A program made the position numbers and the translations under genes. The notes below the pieces were generated by a model. That model was given only the letters and a program-made list of their open reading frames with translations, did not search any database and was not told where the DNA came from. Shown here one piece after another: positions 1-11,412 of a stretch of DNA of 64,000 bases (positions within the stretch are counted from its first letter, which is position 1; each line of letters opens with the position of its first letter). This stretch comes from Ammopiptanthus mongolicus (lineage: Eukaryota > Streptophyta > Magnoliopsida > Fabales > Fabaceae): contig CM077346.1 of assembly GCA_039655645.1 (NCBI GenBank), forward strand, positions 66,425,283 to 66,489,282. The letters run 5' to 3'.

Positions 1-114
1 GTTTGTACATGATTTGGTTGATTAACATGCTATAATTGGATTGTGTGATGATATATGTGGTGTTGGCATGATTAATTAACTGCTATATATATATGATGAT
101 GATGTTTGTTAATT

Positions 115-400
115 GAGTTATACCGCCTATGAATGGGGTATCGAAAATTAGTTACATTGCCAATTATTTGGGATGTCGGAATATGAGTTATACCGCCTAA
201 AAAAGGGTATTGAAATTAGTTACATCGCCAATTAATTGGGATGTCGGAAATATGAATTATACTGCCTAAGAAAGGGGTATTGAAAATAGTTACATCGCCA
301 GGAAATGGGATGTCGGAAAATGAGTTATGCCACCTATGAAAAGGGTATCGAAAGCTAGTTACATCACCAAAGAATGGGATGTCGAAACACCTCTTTTGAA
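115..400 (+). repeat. Minisatellite inside LTR B (about 68-bp unit, 4 copies)
   Basis: Four imperfect copies of a unit of about 68 bp, each made of two half-units of about 34 bp. Each half-unit has a CC-N(6-8)-GG dyad followed by GGTATCGAAA or GGATGTCGGA. Two dyads are strongly symmetric (CCAATTAATTGG and CCAATTATTTGG). The reverse complement of the same array is at 39010-39245 in the other family-B LTR. Confidence 0.85.
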
Positions 401-913
401 GAGAGGTGGGCAATGGGACGCCATTGTCATGTGTTGTGTGTTTATGATTGACAGAATAAGTGCATGAATTAAATGTTAAATGATGCTATTTGAATTATGT
501 GGTGTGTTGGTCTGAATATTTTATATTATTGATATTATAGAAAATTATATTATCTTCGAAAGTAACAGGTGCCATGGTTGTTTTTCCGGTTACTACGCCG
601 GTTGAGAATATCACAGTTTGTGAAAATAATTTATAACTGTTTTTATTCACTGGGATTCTCATCACATTAGTAGTGTTATTTTCAGAGCACAAGGACGATA
701 TTCTTGAGATCGAGGAAGCTCGAAGAGTTGAGTTACTTTCTAGTGATATCTATAGCATTGGTTAGTATGATAATGTACTGGAGCCGTATGTGGCAAGACC
801 TTAGTTATTTTATTTTTATACTTTTGGGTTTTAGTTGGCGCCTTATTTCAGGAGTTTTTGGATTAATTATATTTTCATATTTGAGAATTTTATGAAGTAA
901 AGACTAATTTGAA

Positions 914-914
<1 letters not shown>

Positions 915-959
<45 letters not shown>
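915..959 (+). repeat. (TTA)n microsatellite
   Basis: About 15 TTA/ATT units inside the family-B LTR. The corresponding place in the other family-B LTR (38829-38900) carries a longer AAT run, so the microsatellite is an old part of this LTR that changes length. Confidence 0.95.
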
Positions 960-960
<1 letters not shown>

Positions 961-1053
961 ATTAAATACTATATTATGAAAAAATTTATTTCATGAGGTT
1001 TTATTTCAACATTTTATTTGGGTTACTAATGTAACGAAGGGCGTTACATTTTT

Positions 1054-1219
1054 GCAAGGGGGTCTCCAGGACATGCTGCTAGAGGTGGTCTTTTTAGAGA
1101 TTCCAGAAGTGTTATTTTAGGTTGCTTTGCTTCATACTTGGGAATAACTAATGCCTTTTATGCTAAATTTGTGGCTTCTATGCTTGCTATAGAAATTGCA
1201 TATCAAAGAGGATGGTGGT
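1054..1219 (+). pseudogene. LINE RNase H domain, N-terminal piece
   Basis: Translates as a fragment of the C-terminal RNase H-like domain (RVT_3 type) of a plant L1 LINE. It contains GLFRDS, LGCFASYLG and MLAIEIAYQRGW, closely matching the complete LINE at 13686-19624 (IFRDHS, LGCFAANLG, ILAIEIAHKRGW). The reading frame stops at the solo LTR at 1220 and resumes after 4616. Taking out the LTR and one copy of its GTGGT duplication restores a continuous frame through the GW..WLECDSK region. Upstream the piece is bounded by the family-B LTR. It is non-functional. Confidence 0.85.
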
Positions 1220-4200
1220 TGTAACGCCTCGATTTTCAAGTTTTATAATTATTCAGTATTTAAGCGTTTTTATTTTATTGAAGGGTCTAGAGAGTGAAAT
1301 AAATTAATCCGAGACCATAGTCACGCTCTACGCTATCATAGGAAGCTATGGTTAAATTTTGGTCGAAAACTCAAACAGGGCCTGTCTGCATTTTACACTG
1401 ACAGTATGATTTTACTGCTCAGACGACCTAATTTTGACTCGTGAACTAAACAGTTAGGTTTTATATTTTATTTCTAACGATATTGGTTATTTTGAAAATT
1501 GTCAAAATAAATAAGTCGTTATACGTTATTTGGGCGTAAAACCTAAATCAGGTGGACAACGGAGTAGAATACAGGATTTATCCAGACCCGCTACGGATAA
1601 GGTTGAAGTCACATCACCTTATCATCTACCATCATTACATAAAAAAAATATCTAGATATTTATAGGACTTTGAGTGAAATTACCAAAATGCCCTTCTTGT
1701 AATTTACAGGTTTGCCATTCTTGTAAAATATATATTTCACTCTCTCTCCTCTCTAAGGCCATACGGCCAACTCTCTCATCTCCCCCACTCTCACTTTCTC
1801 TTCTTTCTCTCTTATTTTCTTCATTAAACTCCATTAGAGAAAATGGGAAACCTTGAGTTTTTGGTGTTTTGTACTCAAATCTTTGAAGGAGAATCATCTA
1901 GGAGGTATCCATCCTTCTCTATTTCTCTCAATCTATCCTTTCTCTCCTCTAAAATCTCATTTTTCATGGAAGTTAGGTTTTTACCCCTAAACGTCAAAAA
2001 TCCATGAAAAATTATAGAAAAATCCTTTTAATACCAAACCAATTTCTTTGGCCTAGGTTCATGGTATCCTTCCATGATCCAAGAGCTTAGAGCCAAGAAA
2101 TCTCTCTAACACTTTTTGGGAAGAAGAGGCCGAAACCCCCTTTGGTGAAGGATAGGGTTTTTGGTTGATTTTTGGCATTTTAAGCTTATATCTAGGGTTA
2201 TCTCACTTAGTTAGGGTAGTATCCAAGAGATGAGAATTTTTGGAGCTCCTTAGCTATTTTTAAAATTAAAGGGTCCAAACCTAGAGGTAGAGAAATAGGA
2301 GAACTCTTTGTATTTTGTGTTAATACATTGATTGATTGCATGTGTGTAGTAATCGGCTGAGCATCGAGCGAAGTTTCGGACCGACCGGGAGATTGCACTT
2401 ACCTTGGGAACTTCAAGAGGTAAGGGGACAAACCTGAGGAATTCCAATTCCGACAGCTATATGATGTATTTGTCTGTACTTGATTATTGGTGGAGTGTTT
2501 TATTTACTGCTGTTAATTTGCCTATGCATGATATAGCTGCTTATGTGTTTGGATGTATGGTATAGCATTTTGAATAAATGTATGGATGTATCGGGTGCCC
2601 TGCTGTAGGATTTAAGGCATTAAAGGACCTAATACCGATTAGGATCCGATATCGTGTAACATAAAAGCTTTAAAAGCTTGAGATGTGGAATGGAGGACAA
2701 ATAATAATAGTTTATTGTTTTTCAATCTTATTTTAAGAGAAAAATAATTAATTAGTTTTTGGAATAAAATAATAATATTGGAATAAAATAATAATAAACG
2801 TTTGCTTTTAAGGGAAAGTCAACTTCAAGGGCAAAATCGTGAAAATGTGGCTTTAATAAAGAAAAAATTAAGTTTTTAGGATAAATATTGTTTTTGGAAA
2901 ACTTTATTAGTTTTTAAAATAATAAAGTTAACCTTTTGAGTAAAGGCGTTTTCGAGAAACGTGATTTCAAGTTATTTGGTTTTATCCAAGATAAAGGAGT
3001 TTTTACAAACTGCAGTTCAAGGTTTGTGTTTTACCGAAAAACGACGAAAAGAAAAGAAATGGTCCTTAGACCAAGTTTTGTTTTATGGAAAACTGATCCC
3101 GAGGACTTTGTGTAAGTGTCGGCGATTTGGGTTTTAGTTTTTGAGTTTTCAAGGAAATGTGGTTTTCAACTTAGAAACTAGAAACCGAGATGTCGGGGTT
3201 CTAGGGTTCTGCAAAAACACATGGATCAATGATCCGTGTTAGTCTGTTGGTCATGCCAGCTTAAGGACAATCTTTGTGGTCCTGTAAAGCTTGAGGATGC
3301 TTTTATGCTCTTGAATCCAAAGTCCTAGACTGGTGCATCGGTTAGGGATTTTGGGGTTCGACCTGTTTTGGACTAAATGTCCTGTTTTGAGAAAGATGTT
3401 GTAAAGGCTTAAAGAGTCTAAGACATTATGGTGGTTGATAGGTTGATACTACAACGAGGGTATATTGATACGACAAAGATAAATCGATGAAAACGAAATA
3501 GTTTTTTCATCCATTTATGTGTTGGGCATACGTACCGTGAAACGGGGGACCTTGATGGCAAGGAAAAACCTGAGATGACTTATTGTCATCATGTAACATT
3601 GTGCCTTGATGGACAATGATGTCATACGTGCGGTGTGTTTGTATTGTATCCTGAGTTGGACAATGTAGTTATTACGGCACGTTGGTGCTAGTGATGGCAC
3701 GTTGGTGCTAGTGATGGCACGTTGGTGCTAGTTATTATGGCGCGCTGGTGCTAGACATTGCTGCCTGATGACCAATGTACCCCAAGCTTGATCAACTCAT
3801 TCATTTGGTGATGGTACTTCCGGAAATCTAGAATTTTGAGATATGTGGAAGTGTTCATGCATACATTTAGAAATAATGGTGATTGTGGGGTACGAGACCC
3901 GTGTGTTTTTACTGTTAACACATTGATATGTATATTGTACTATATTATGCATGATGATATTTTGTGAAGTATGCATATATGAATCTGCTGTTTGTGTTTG
4001 AGTATGTAGTAGTCGCTTTTGGATTCATGTGTAGATGTTTGTCAATAGTTCTCTGGGTCATTTAGGGACTCAGCAACTTGATCTGCTCGATGCTGAGGGC
4101 AAAAAGGTGTGGGCAATTGAGAACGAGACTCAGTCTCAGGAATACAGCGTATGTTAGGTAGTGCGTCTTTTGTTAGTACTAGACCAGCTTAGGGTTTTCT

Positions 4201-4611
4201 TTTGAGGTAATGCCTTTTGGCTAGTCTGTGAGTGGCTACTGATGGCCAGGGTTTTGGAGATAGGATTCTCAGACCCATCGCTACCTAACATTAGGACTTG
4301 AGAAGTTTTACTTCTGTCAATGTATTTTGGGAACGGACATGTTGTCCGAGGTCCCTTGAAGTATATTGTGAAACTGGTGATACAAGTATATGTATATGAG
4401 TAGCATTAATAATTATCTTGAGTATATATATGTACAATTGTGAGTATATGTTCCTTAATATTATAAGAAGAAAAAAATTCTATCACGATTTTCATAAGTA
4501 AGTAAGATATCAGTAAAGAAAATCTTTTTCCGAAAGCGAACCAGCAAATCCCTTTTCCTACTTTATAGTGTTTGGGGTTACGAAAGTGACACCCGAGGGT
4601 GGGGTGTTATA
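1220..4611 (+). mobile_element. Solo LTR, chromovirus subfamily A-I
   Basis: Starts TGTAACGCCTCG and ends GGGGTGTTATA, flanked by a perfect 5-bp duplication GTGGT (1215-1219 and 4612-4616). No internal region is present, so it is a solo LTR of 3392 bp, left by recombination between the two LTRs of an integrated element. The start is close to the LTR at 23754. Long LTRs starting TGTAAC(G/A)CCCCG are typical of plant Tekay-type chromoviruses. Short open frames inside it look like chance ORFs. Confidence 0.9.
3676..3754 (+). repeat. 20-bp tandem repeat in solo LTR
   Basis: Three near-identical copies of a 20-bp unit (core GGCACGTTGGTGCTAG) and a fourth degenerate copy. Each unit holds the imperfect dyad GCACGTTGGTGC. 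It is local to this LTR copy. Confidence 0.9.
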
Positions 4612-5083
4612 GTGGTATTTATGGCTGGAATGTGACTCAAAATTAGTTGTTGATGTTTTTTCTTCTAATTATACGGTGCTTAGGAAATTCAGGAATAGAT
4701 GGAAGAATTGCCTTATTTTATGTCAAGGGATGCACTTTAGAGATTCTCACATTTAAAGGGAGGGTAATAGTTTTGCTGATAAATTGTCCAACTTTGGTGT
4801 AACTAGTCGTTCTTCTAGTTAGTAGGATCTCATCCCAAATTTTATTAGGGAGGATTTTTATCGCAATAGATTAAGCCTTCCTAGTTATAGGTTCTCTTAA
4901 TATTATTATTGTTTCATGGATTTTGGCTTTAGTCCCCCATGGATTTTTTCTATTCTTTCTTTTATATTTTTTTAACAAATATTTGACATGCTGCAAATGA
5001 TTGTTAGAGTCTAGGATGCTAATATAGTTGGGATGCCTTTCTCTATTATGATGCCTTTGCATGTCAAAAATTTTTATAAAAAA
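4612..5083 (+). pseudogene. LINE RNase H domain, C-terminal piece, and 3' tail
   Basis: Continuation of the LINE interrupted at 1220. It encodes WLECDSK, a region matching REGNNCADK of the complete LINE (here REGNSFADK after a stop), and a DLIPNFIREDFY terminus as at 19380-19460. In-frame stops break the frame near 4755 and 4820. The non-coding tail shares the pattern CATGCTGCAAATGAT and GTTGGGATG with the tail of the complete LINE and ends in an A-rich run near 5083. It is a relative, not a copy, of the LINE at 13686. Confidence 0.8.
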
Positions 5084-6203
5084 AAGGTGCAAGTAGTGCT
5101 AAAGAAAAATCAAAATCCTCTAACATATAACATACTGCGAATAATAAAACTCAAATCTCGATGTCACATATCAGAGCTGGTATATATACTGATAACACAT
5201 CGAAATAAAACCGAAACATAGCTATAAAACCTAACTACTAGCCGAGCCATCTCCACACGATCACTTCTCAACAGCAGGCTCACCTTGCTCTGCATATACG
5301 AATATACATACATAGAAATAACCAAGAACGGGGGTAAGAAATCGTATATATGAACATAAACGGTAATGGAATAGTTATAAGATGTCATACACACACATCA
5401 ATCAATATATCACAATACATGTATACCAAGGTATGTATGTCAATACAAGTGAAACTCCACTACTCCATGCATATGTGGCCAACAACACTAACTCTAGAAA
5501 GATGATAGGGAATACATATCTGGTTATCCACTTGGATGACTCACTATACCATATGGCATCCACCAAATATTCTCACCCGTCCTGATAATGTACTGAGGCT
5601 AATCAGGGTACTCAGGCTTGGTTGAGTGGTCACTCCGGCCATAGGTAGCTAGCCCATGCCAAAATGAAACTTCCACACCTGACTCTACCCTTAAGGTCGG
5701 GATAACACCCATCGTGGCCTCCACCATCGCGATTCATCATTTTCTTTCCGCCCATCATATCAACGTCAATGAATGATGCATGCTATGCTTCACAACATAC
5801 AAACACATGTCCAACCACCCACCATCATAACCATTAACAATGATTATTAATCTTGACCATCAACGATGATCATTATCAACAAACCATCAACAATGATCAT
5901 TAACAACATCTGACGATAACCCACCTTTACCGTCTTCATTGACATAATTAATAGAAACACATCGTTACCATTAATACCATCATCTTTATTAAGTCATATC
6001 TTACCTAACTAAACCTTTAATAATATATTGCGTATTAGTGTCCTTATGCCCGATTCAACTTAGATTACTACCTCTCCTTCACCAATTCCCCTTATGTAAG
6101 GCCATGAAGTAAGATCATGTAATTCATTCATATTCAACTCTTATCGAATCTCAAATACTCAAATTATATTCTATTGAAAAACTGTATAATCAAACCACAC
6201 CTA

Positions 6204-6323
6204 ATACTCAATTATTACTCACTAATAATGAATTATAACTAACCTGATAATCGATTATTGCTAGCCCGATAATCTATTATCGTTAACCTGATAATCGATT
6301 ATTGCTAACTGTGAAGCGATTAT
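6204..6323. repeat. Phased array of ATAATCGATTAT palindromes (6 copies)
   Basis: 12-bp sites start at 6204, 6225, 6247, 6269, 6291 and 6312, spaced 21, 22, 22, 22 and 21 bp. Those at 6247 and 6291 are perfect. The others have one to four changes. This is a regular, two-helical-turn array. Confidence 0.85.
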
Positions 6324-7245
6324 TGCCTCCTGACAGTAGCTCTGTGTAGTTGATTTAGGGTATTTTCTAACTTTAAACATTTTAACACTCATAAATTAGT
6401 CCTATGTATTCTAAGTATAATCCTTGGATTATCAACCTCACCTCTCATACTATCTTCATTTATTATGAACTTTCTTTAACCTAAAACTTTGTCCTATAGT
6501 TTAAGGTTAACTTAACATCAATTTCTATAACTTAATCAACATAGTCATCAACATGAAACATGAAATCAATATATATAATCATGTTATAACAACAATCACT
6601 CATATTCAATAATTACAAAAATCAAGAATAACACATATAAGCATTTACCAACATTCATAGGTATACATGAACAAGTAATTAGGATTCAAATGTCAAAAAC
6701 ATCATATATCGTCATGCATGGGTTAACCCTCCATCTTATGCTACCCCAAAACCTATATATTCATATTAACCTCTCCCCCATACTTGGTATGAAGACGTAG
6801 ATCTTGAACAAGGAAGAGAAAGGGCTGTCTTGACTTTGGTCCAAACACTCGCTGCATAACGGTGACAAACGGAACGCAAAAATGTCCTTAAACAGTCCCA
6901 AAAATCAACAAAACTCAAAAGAAATTGAAAGGAACGAAGGCATATGAAAATACCTTGTTATCATCCCCCAAAATAAAAAATCCATGGTTGAAAACTTATC
7001 ACGAAGAGGATACGTGACAACAGCAATGTTCTTCAAGTGAAAAGCGGTGAAGAACGACAAATGAAAGCAGTCTCCTTCAAGAATTCTTGGAAGAGATCAA
7101 GGAAAACTTTTTGGGATGAGAGGAGGTAGTCTTCTAAGGTTAACAACTGGTGAAAAGGGTTTAGGTCATGGCTTAAAAGGTTACAAGGTATTAAAATGAA
7201 GTGGGCCGAAAACAGAAAGCCCGCAAAACTTCTGCAAAATGCACG

Positions 7246-7331
7246 ATAATCAATTATACCACGATGGATAATCGATTATGAAGCCTCTGTCCCGAGACTA
7301 ATCTATTACGAAATGACATATAATTGATTAT
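7246..7331. repeat. Two pairs of ATAATCGATTAT-type palindromes
   Basis: Sites at 7246 and 7268 (22 bp apart) and at 7298 and 7320 (22 bp apart). The one at 7268 is perfect and 7246 is the perfect variant ATAATCAATTAT with one arm changed. Both pairs precede the AT-rich end of the LTR F segment. Confidence 0.8.
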
Positions 7332-7449
7332 GAAGCCTCTGTTCAAAACATGATGAACCTCAATTCTGTGCATTTTATAGGGGGTATTTGGGTCAAAATT
7401 TGATACATTTTAGGATAAATATTATTATATTTCACCCCTTTACTTAAGT

Positions 7450-8870
7450 TTTGACAGAATTGACGTTCGAAGAGAGTTTAATGGGCTGTTGAAGAAAAGA
7501 GAAGATTTTAGAGCTAAATTGGGCAAAATACTGAAGTTTTGAGGTTAGCACAACTGTGCCATGCGAGAGCACGCCCGTGCCAACCTCCCAAAGCCATCCA
7601 TCCAAACAAAGCCTTAGGAAAAAGCTTAATGCTGACCTCTGAAGACTTAGCACGCCCGTGCCACACGAGAGCACGCCCGTGCCAAATTGAAGAAAGGCCT
7701 GACAGAAGCTAGCACGACCCCAATTGCAAAGAGCACGGCCGTGCCAACTGAAGGGCATGCCCGTGCTGTAACCCATGCACTAGAACGTTGATCTATGAAG
7801 TCAGTAAGCCCTGACATATTTGAGCAGGGCCTGATATACTGAAGAACACACCCGTGTTGAGTGACAAGCACGTCTGTGCCAATGAAATAGAAGACTAGAA
7901 TCAAGGCTCGGTCCGCATTTTTTGTTATAAATAGAGGTCCTCTGTGCCACTCTAAAGACATCTTTTGCTCTTTCTTTCATCTCTTTATTTTCTTTGAGTA
8001 TTATACTCTTGTTTTAGTTTTAGTTTGTAGTTTTGATTTCTAGAGTAGGATTTGAAACCTGGAAATTAAGTTGGAGACAACTTCTCCCTCTTCAATTAAC
8101 CAGGATGCGTTTTCCATTGTTGATTTTGGTTTTCCCTATTACTATGAGTAGCTGAATTCACCACTAGAGTTGTGGTGGATCTTATGTTAGTAGAAACCAT
8201 TTTCTCTATGTCTTAGCTTTAATTCAATTCTATTTGGTTGCAATTTGAATAGTGTTATTCTGTTGTTCTTCATCCCATACTAGGATTGCGCACCCTTTGT
8301 ATGTTTTTAATCAATTGATTGACATTTCGGCTATCAAGCCTAATTAAATTGGTAGATCTATAGGATAATCGGGATTTAATATCTAGATTTGTGAAAACGT
8401 GATTTATTCCTTTCAATCATTCAACCTCTTTATGCTTTATGCTTTCTAATCATTTAAACTCTTTGCCTGGCAACCATTGGGTTTATTTGGGGAAAAGAAT
8501 ATTAATTGTCTGACAAACAATTAATAATTTTCATAGAGGGATTGATATTCGAAAAGCAACTGCAAAATTGAAAAGAATTAGGATTTGGGGTGTATCGAAA
8601 GCGTAAGTGAAACCACGGCTCTAGGCTCTTTTACTATTGATTTCTAAACTCTTTTTTTATTATTATTTCATCATCTTTTACCATTGCTCTATTATTATTT
8701 ATTTTCAAAGTTCTTGATTAGTCTAAATAGCATAAGGATTTCCCTATTCCAGTACTTGCTTTATCACTTAGTTATCTAAATTAATCTCTTGGATACGATA
8801 TCTGGACTTCCATTCTATATTACTTCTGCGATAGGGTACACTGTCCTTTAAGTGTGTTTTGAACGCAACA
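7450..8870 (+). mobile_element. 5' LTR of Athila-type element (family C)
   Basis: From 7780 on it aligns closely with 51208-52311, and both end in TTTTGAACGCAACA. After 8870 comes a decayed primer-binding site and then gag, so this is the 5' LTR. A TATA-like TTATAAATAGAGG lies at 7925-7937 followed by a CT-rich stretch. It fits a promoter and transcription start within the LTR. The 5' edge is uncertain between about 7450 and 7550. The region 8100-8870 is non-coding LTR. Confidence 0.75.
7548..7879. repeat. Paired GCACG(N2)CGTGC palindromes in LTR C
   Basis: Eight 12-bp sites in four pairs: 7548/7569, 7650/7671, 7733/7755 and 7846/7868, spaced 21, 21, 22 and 22 bp. Four are GCACGCCCGTGC or GCACGGCCGTGC and the others carry small changes. 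Only degenerate remnants are left in the second LTR at 51237-51320. Confidence 0.85.
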
Positions 8871-8876
8871 AGTTTT

Positions 8877-8894
8877 TGTCGTCATTTTCGGGGA
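8877..8894 (+). other. Decayed primer-binding site
   Basis: TGTCGTCATTTTCGGGGA, seven bases after the LTR end, resembles the Athila-type site TGGCGCCGTTGCCGGGGA (tRNA-Asp-like). The differences include changes at CG or CC positions, as expected of old methylated DNA. Confidence 0.6.
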
Positions 8895-8991
8895 TTAATT
8901 TTTGATATTTTGTGATCTTTAAGTAATATTGGAAGAAAAGAAATTCTAGTTAATTTAGACATTTAATTTTTCTTTTATTCTCTCTCTTTGT

Positions 8992-10479
8992 ATGCTAACA
9001 CGATCTAAAGATCCTGATCTAGTTTTCAGCAGGGAAGTTGAAAGGACTTTCCAAAGGTTGTGGAGGCAAGCAAGAGAGGAGTACACTATGGGGGATAGAA
9101 TGACGTTGTTAGACTACTTCACCCCCTCTGCTAAGGTAATGGATAGCATCACTAACCTTGCGGTGGATGCCAACAACTTTGAAATCCAGCCTGCGATGAA
9201 GTCTATGGTCCAAAGCTCTAGACAATTTGCTGGACTGCCCAATGAAGACCCTAATGTTCACTTGAAGAAATTCTTGAGGGTCACAGATTTAATCAAGTAT
9301 AGTGGAGTTTCCACAGATGCTATCAGATTGAGGCTGTTCCCATTCTCTCTCTCAGACAAAGTGGACCAATGGCTATCATCTCTACCTGCCCGTTCCATCA
9401 CTACTTCGAACCAACTGACTCGCCTATTTTTGGCTAGGTATTTCCCTCCTTCTAAATCTACTAAATTTAGATCTGACATCACTAATTTTGTGCAGTTCGA
9501 GAATCAATCCTTATTTGAAGTATGGGAGCGATACCAGGACTTGATTCGAAAATGCCCATGTCATGGCTTTTCAGTTCCTATTCAGGTGCAGATTTTTTAT
9601 ATTAGGCTTTCTCAACGTGATAGATCCAATTTGGATGCTGCTAGCGGGGGCTCTATCTTGAAGAAAACACATGAAGAAGCTCACACCTTGATTGAAAAAA
9701 TGTCAGCCAACCATTACCAGTGGTCTCAAGGAGATAGTCATATTGTTAAGAAGCCAATTGAAGTTCATCAAGTTAATGCCAATATGGCACTAGAGTCCAA
9801 ACTGGAAGCACTTTCAAAACAAATGGAGATCTTAATGCAAGCTCAATCACAAGCCAAACCTAAAGTTGAGCAAATTGAAGAGGTGAATTACATAGGGAGC
9901 ATCCCCAAGAGGTAGAATGACCCATACAATTCAGGGTGGAAGGATTGTCTTGATTTCTCATGGAATGATCATCAGAATAGTCAAGGTTCAAATCCTAATG
10001 TCTATAGGCCCCCTTATTTGCAAAACCATGCTAACCAAGAGGAAAGGCAACCAAAATCCGAGGATCCTTTGATGAAGTACATAAAGAAGATTGATAAAAG
10101 GGTGGATGCCATGGAAGCTAAGATGTCTAATATTGCTCAGTTGTTAACTCAGACACTGCAGAATATATCGCAGAATAAAATAGAACCTAATCCAAGTGAA
10201 CGAGTCGATGTCATCACTACTAGGAGTAGCAAGGTATTGAAGCAAAATCACAAGAAGGAAGACTCTGCACCCATGGAAGAAGATGCTGCTGCCAAAGAAA
10301 TTGATGCTGAAGATGAGCACGACCGTGCAACACCTCTAGCACGGCCGTGCAACTTGCCCAGTGAGCAGAAACAGGTAACAGCCATTAGTGAGCCAAAAAA
10401 GGTAAAAATCCCTTGCCCTGAAAGATTGAAAGATGGAGATAATGATAGGCATTTTAAAAAAAATTTAGAAATATTAAAA
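8992..10479 (+). pseudogene. Athila-type gag
   Basis: Capsid-like retrotransposon gag. Residues 75-210 hold the family core: DPNVHLKKFL, IRLRLFPFSLSDKVDQWLSSLP, LFLARYFPPSKST and FENQSLFEVWERYQDLIRKCP, matching Athila-lineage gag proteins. Such proteins package the element's RNA in cytoplasmic particles. An in-frame TAG at 9913-9915 (CAG in relatives by context) breaks it, and the same frame continues from 10018 through a charged region to a one-base shift near 10475 in an A-run. The linker carries two 12-bp palindromes (10317 and 10339) of the same type as those in this element's LTR. The start ATG at 8992 follows the primer site by about 100 bases. Not functional as it stands. Confidence 0.85.
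10317..10350. repeat. Palindrome pair within gag linker
   Basis: GCACGACCGTGC (10317-10328) and GCACGGCCGTGC (10339-10350), 22 bp apart. Sequence and spacing are those of the LTR C pairs, but here they sit inside coding DNA. Confidence 0.9.
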
Positions 10480-10481
10480 AA

Positions 10482-10979
10482 TTGCATATCAATATTCCCT
10501 TTGCTGAAGCCATTGCTCAAATGCCCAAATATGCAAAATTTTTGAAAGAAATAATTTCTAATAAAAAGAAATTAAAGGGCTTTGAAATAGTGAAACTAAA
10601 TGAGGAATGCTCATCCATTGTTCTTAAGAAACTGCCACCAAAATCAAAAGATCCAGGGAGTTTTACAATTCCTTGCTCTATTGGTAAGTCTCATTTTGAA
10701 AAAGCATTATGTGATTTAGGTGCCAGTATAAATTTAATGCCTCTGTCTGTTTTGAGAAAACTTGGCATCCAAGAACCTCAGCCGACTGACATATCCTTGC
10801 AGTTAGCAGATAGAAAAATTGCCCACCCACGTGGGATAATGGAGGATGTCTTAGTCAAAGTAGATAGTTTTATTTTCCCCGCAGATTTTGTTATTTTGGA
10901 GATAGAGGAAAATGAGGATGTCCCAATTATTTTGGGGCGACCTTTCTTAGCTACTGGGGATGCCAAAATTGAGATCTGA
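10482..10979 (+). pseudogene. Athila-type aspartic protease
   Basis: Continues gag after a one-base frameshift. It begins INIPFAEAIAQMPKYAKFLKEI, the usual gag-protease bridge in Athila elements. The protease follows: CDLGASINLMPLSVLRKLG holds the active-site loop, with D-LGAS in place of the common D(T/S)GA, and ILGRPFLATG is the flap-distal ILGRPFL motif. Retropepsins cleave the gag-pol polyprotein. The frame ends in TGA at 10977-10979 where relatives read on. No reverse transcriptase, RNase H or integrase follows. Confidence 0.85.
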
Positions 10980-11412
10980 CAAGGGAAGTTGACTTTGCAG
11001 ATGGATAATGAAGGCTATTTTTAAAGTTCTTAACTCATCCAAAAATCCCTATTCTTTTGCTTCCTGTCACTTTATTCAAGATATTACTGATGTGGTTATT
11101 TCTAACAAGTTTCATGATTTTAAAGCAAAAGATGACTTGAAGAAAATTCCTAAGTTAGAGGACCATGATTCATTACTTTATCAAGCTCATCAATCACAGG
11201 GAACTTGGAAAAAGAGCAAAGGGAGAAGGATAAATTGGGGCAAGACATTAAAAGGAAAAGCTGCACTTGGAGAGCCCCCTGATTGATTCTCCTAAAACAG
11301 GTTCTCAGGCTCGTGACGTTAAACAAGCGCTTTGCGGGAGGTAACCTGAGTTATTTTATTTATTTTGTTAGTTTTATTATTAGGATAGTTTATTTTATTT
11401 TAGTTCATTTTA
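10980..11412 (+). other. Post-protease tail; pol missing
   Basis: A short remnant frame (11008-11286) lacks recognisable domains. It is followed by GACGTTAAACAAGCGCTTTGCGG-like sequence at 11316-11340, which resembles the segment that normally lies after pol in Athila elements. So about 3 kb of reverse transcriptase and integrase is absent between protease and tail. The T-rich stretch 11350-11412 has no feature. Confidence 0.6.

Larger units (their letters stand above)
1..1048 (+). mobile_element. LTR, family B, 3' part (runs off left edge)
   Basis: The sequence ends at 1048 in GGGCGTTACA, the mirror of the start of the minus-strand LTR at 38360-40755. Both copies share the same order: a minisatellite, a trinucleotide microsatellite, then a terminal block reading ACTAATGTAACGAA. 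It is followed directly by LINE RNase H sequence from about 1054, so it appears to be inserted in that LINE. The 5' end lies outside the window, so solo LTR or full element cannot be decided. Confidence 0.75.
5084..7450 (-). mobile_element. LTR, family F, main part (interrupted)
   Basis: Non-coding and AT-rich. It carries two clusters of the palindrome ATAATCGATTAT (6204-6323 and 7246-7331). The only other copies in the window are at 52336-52369, next to a minus-strand LTR start (TGTAACACCC, read down from 52549). The simplest reading is that 52549-52312 and 7450-5084 are one minus-strand LTR split by the Athila-type element. Neither the left end near 5084 nor the exact break near 7450 could be fixed. 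Short frames at 5164-5585 have no recognisable product. Confidence 0.55.

Noticed and set aside
7444..7961. Minus-strand open frames rich in GTGVL repeats
   Set aside because: They come from the GCACG palindromes read through in LTR C. No start context, domain or conservation.
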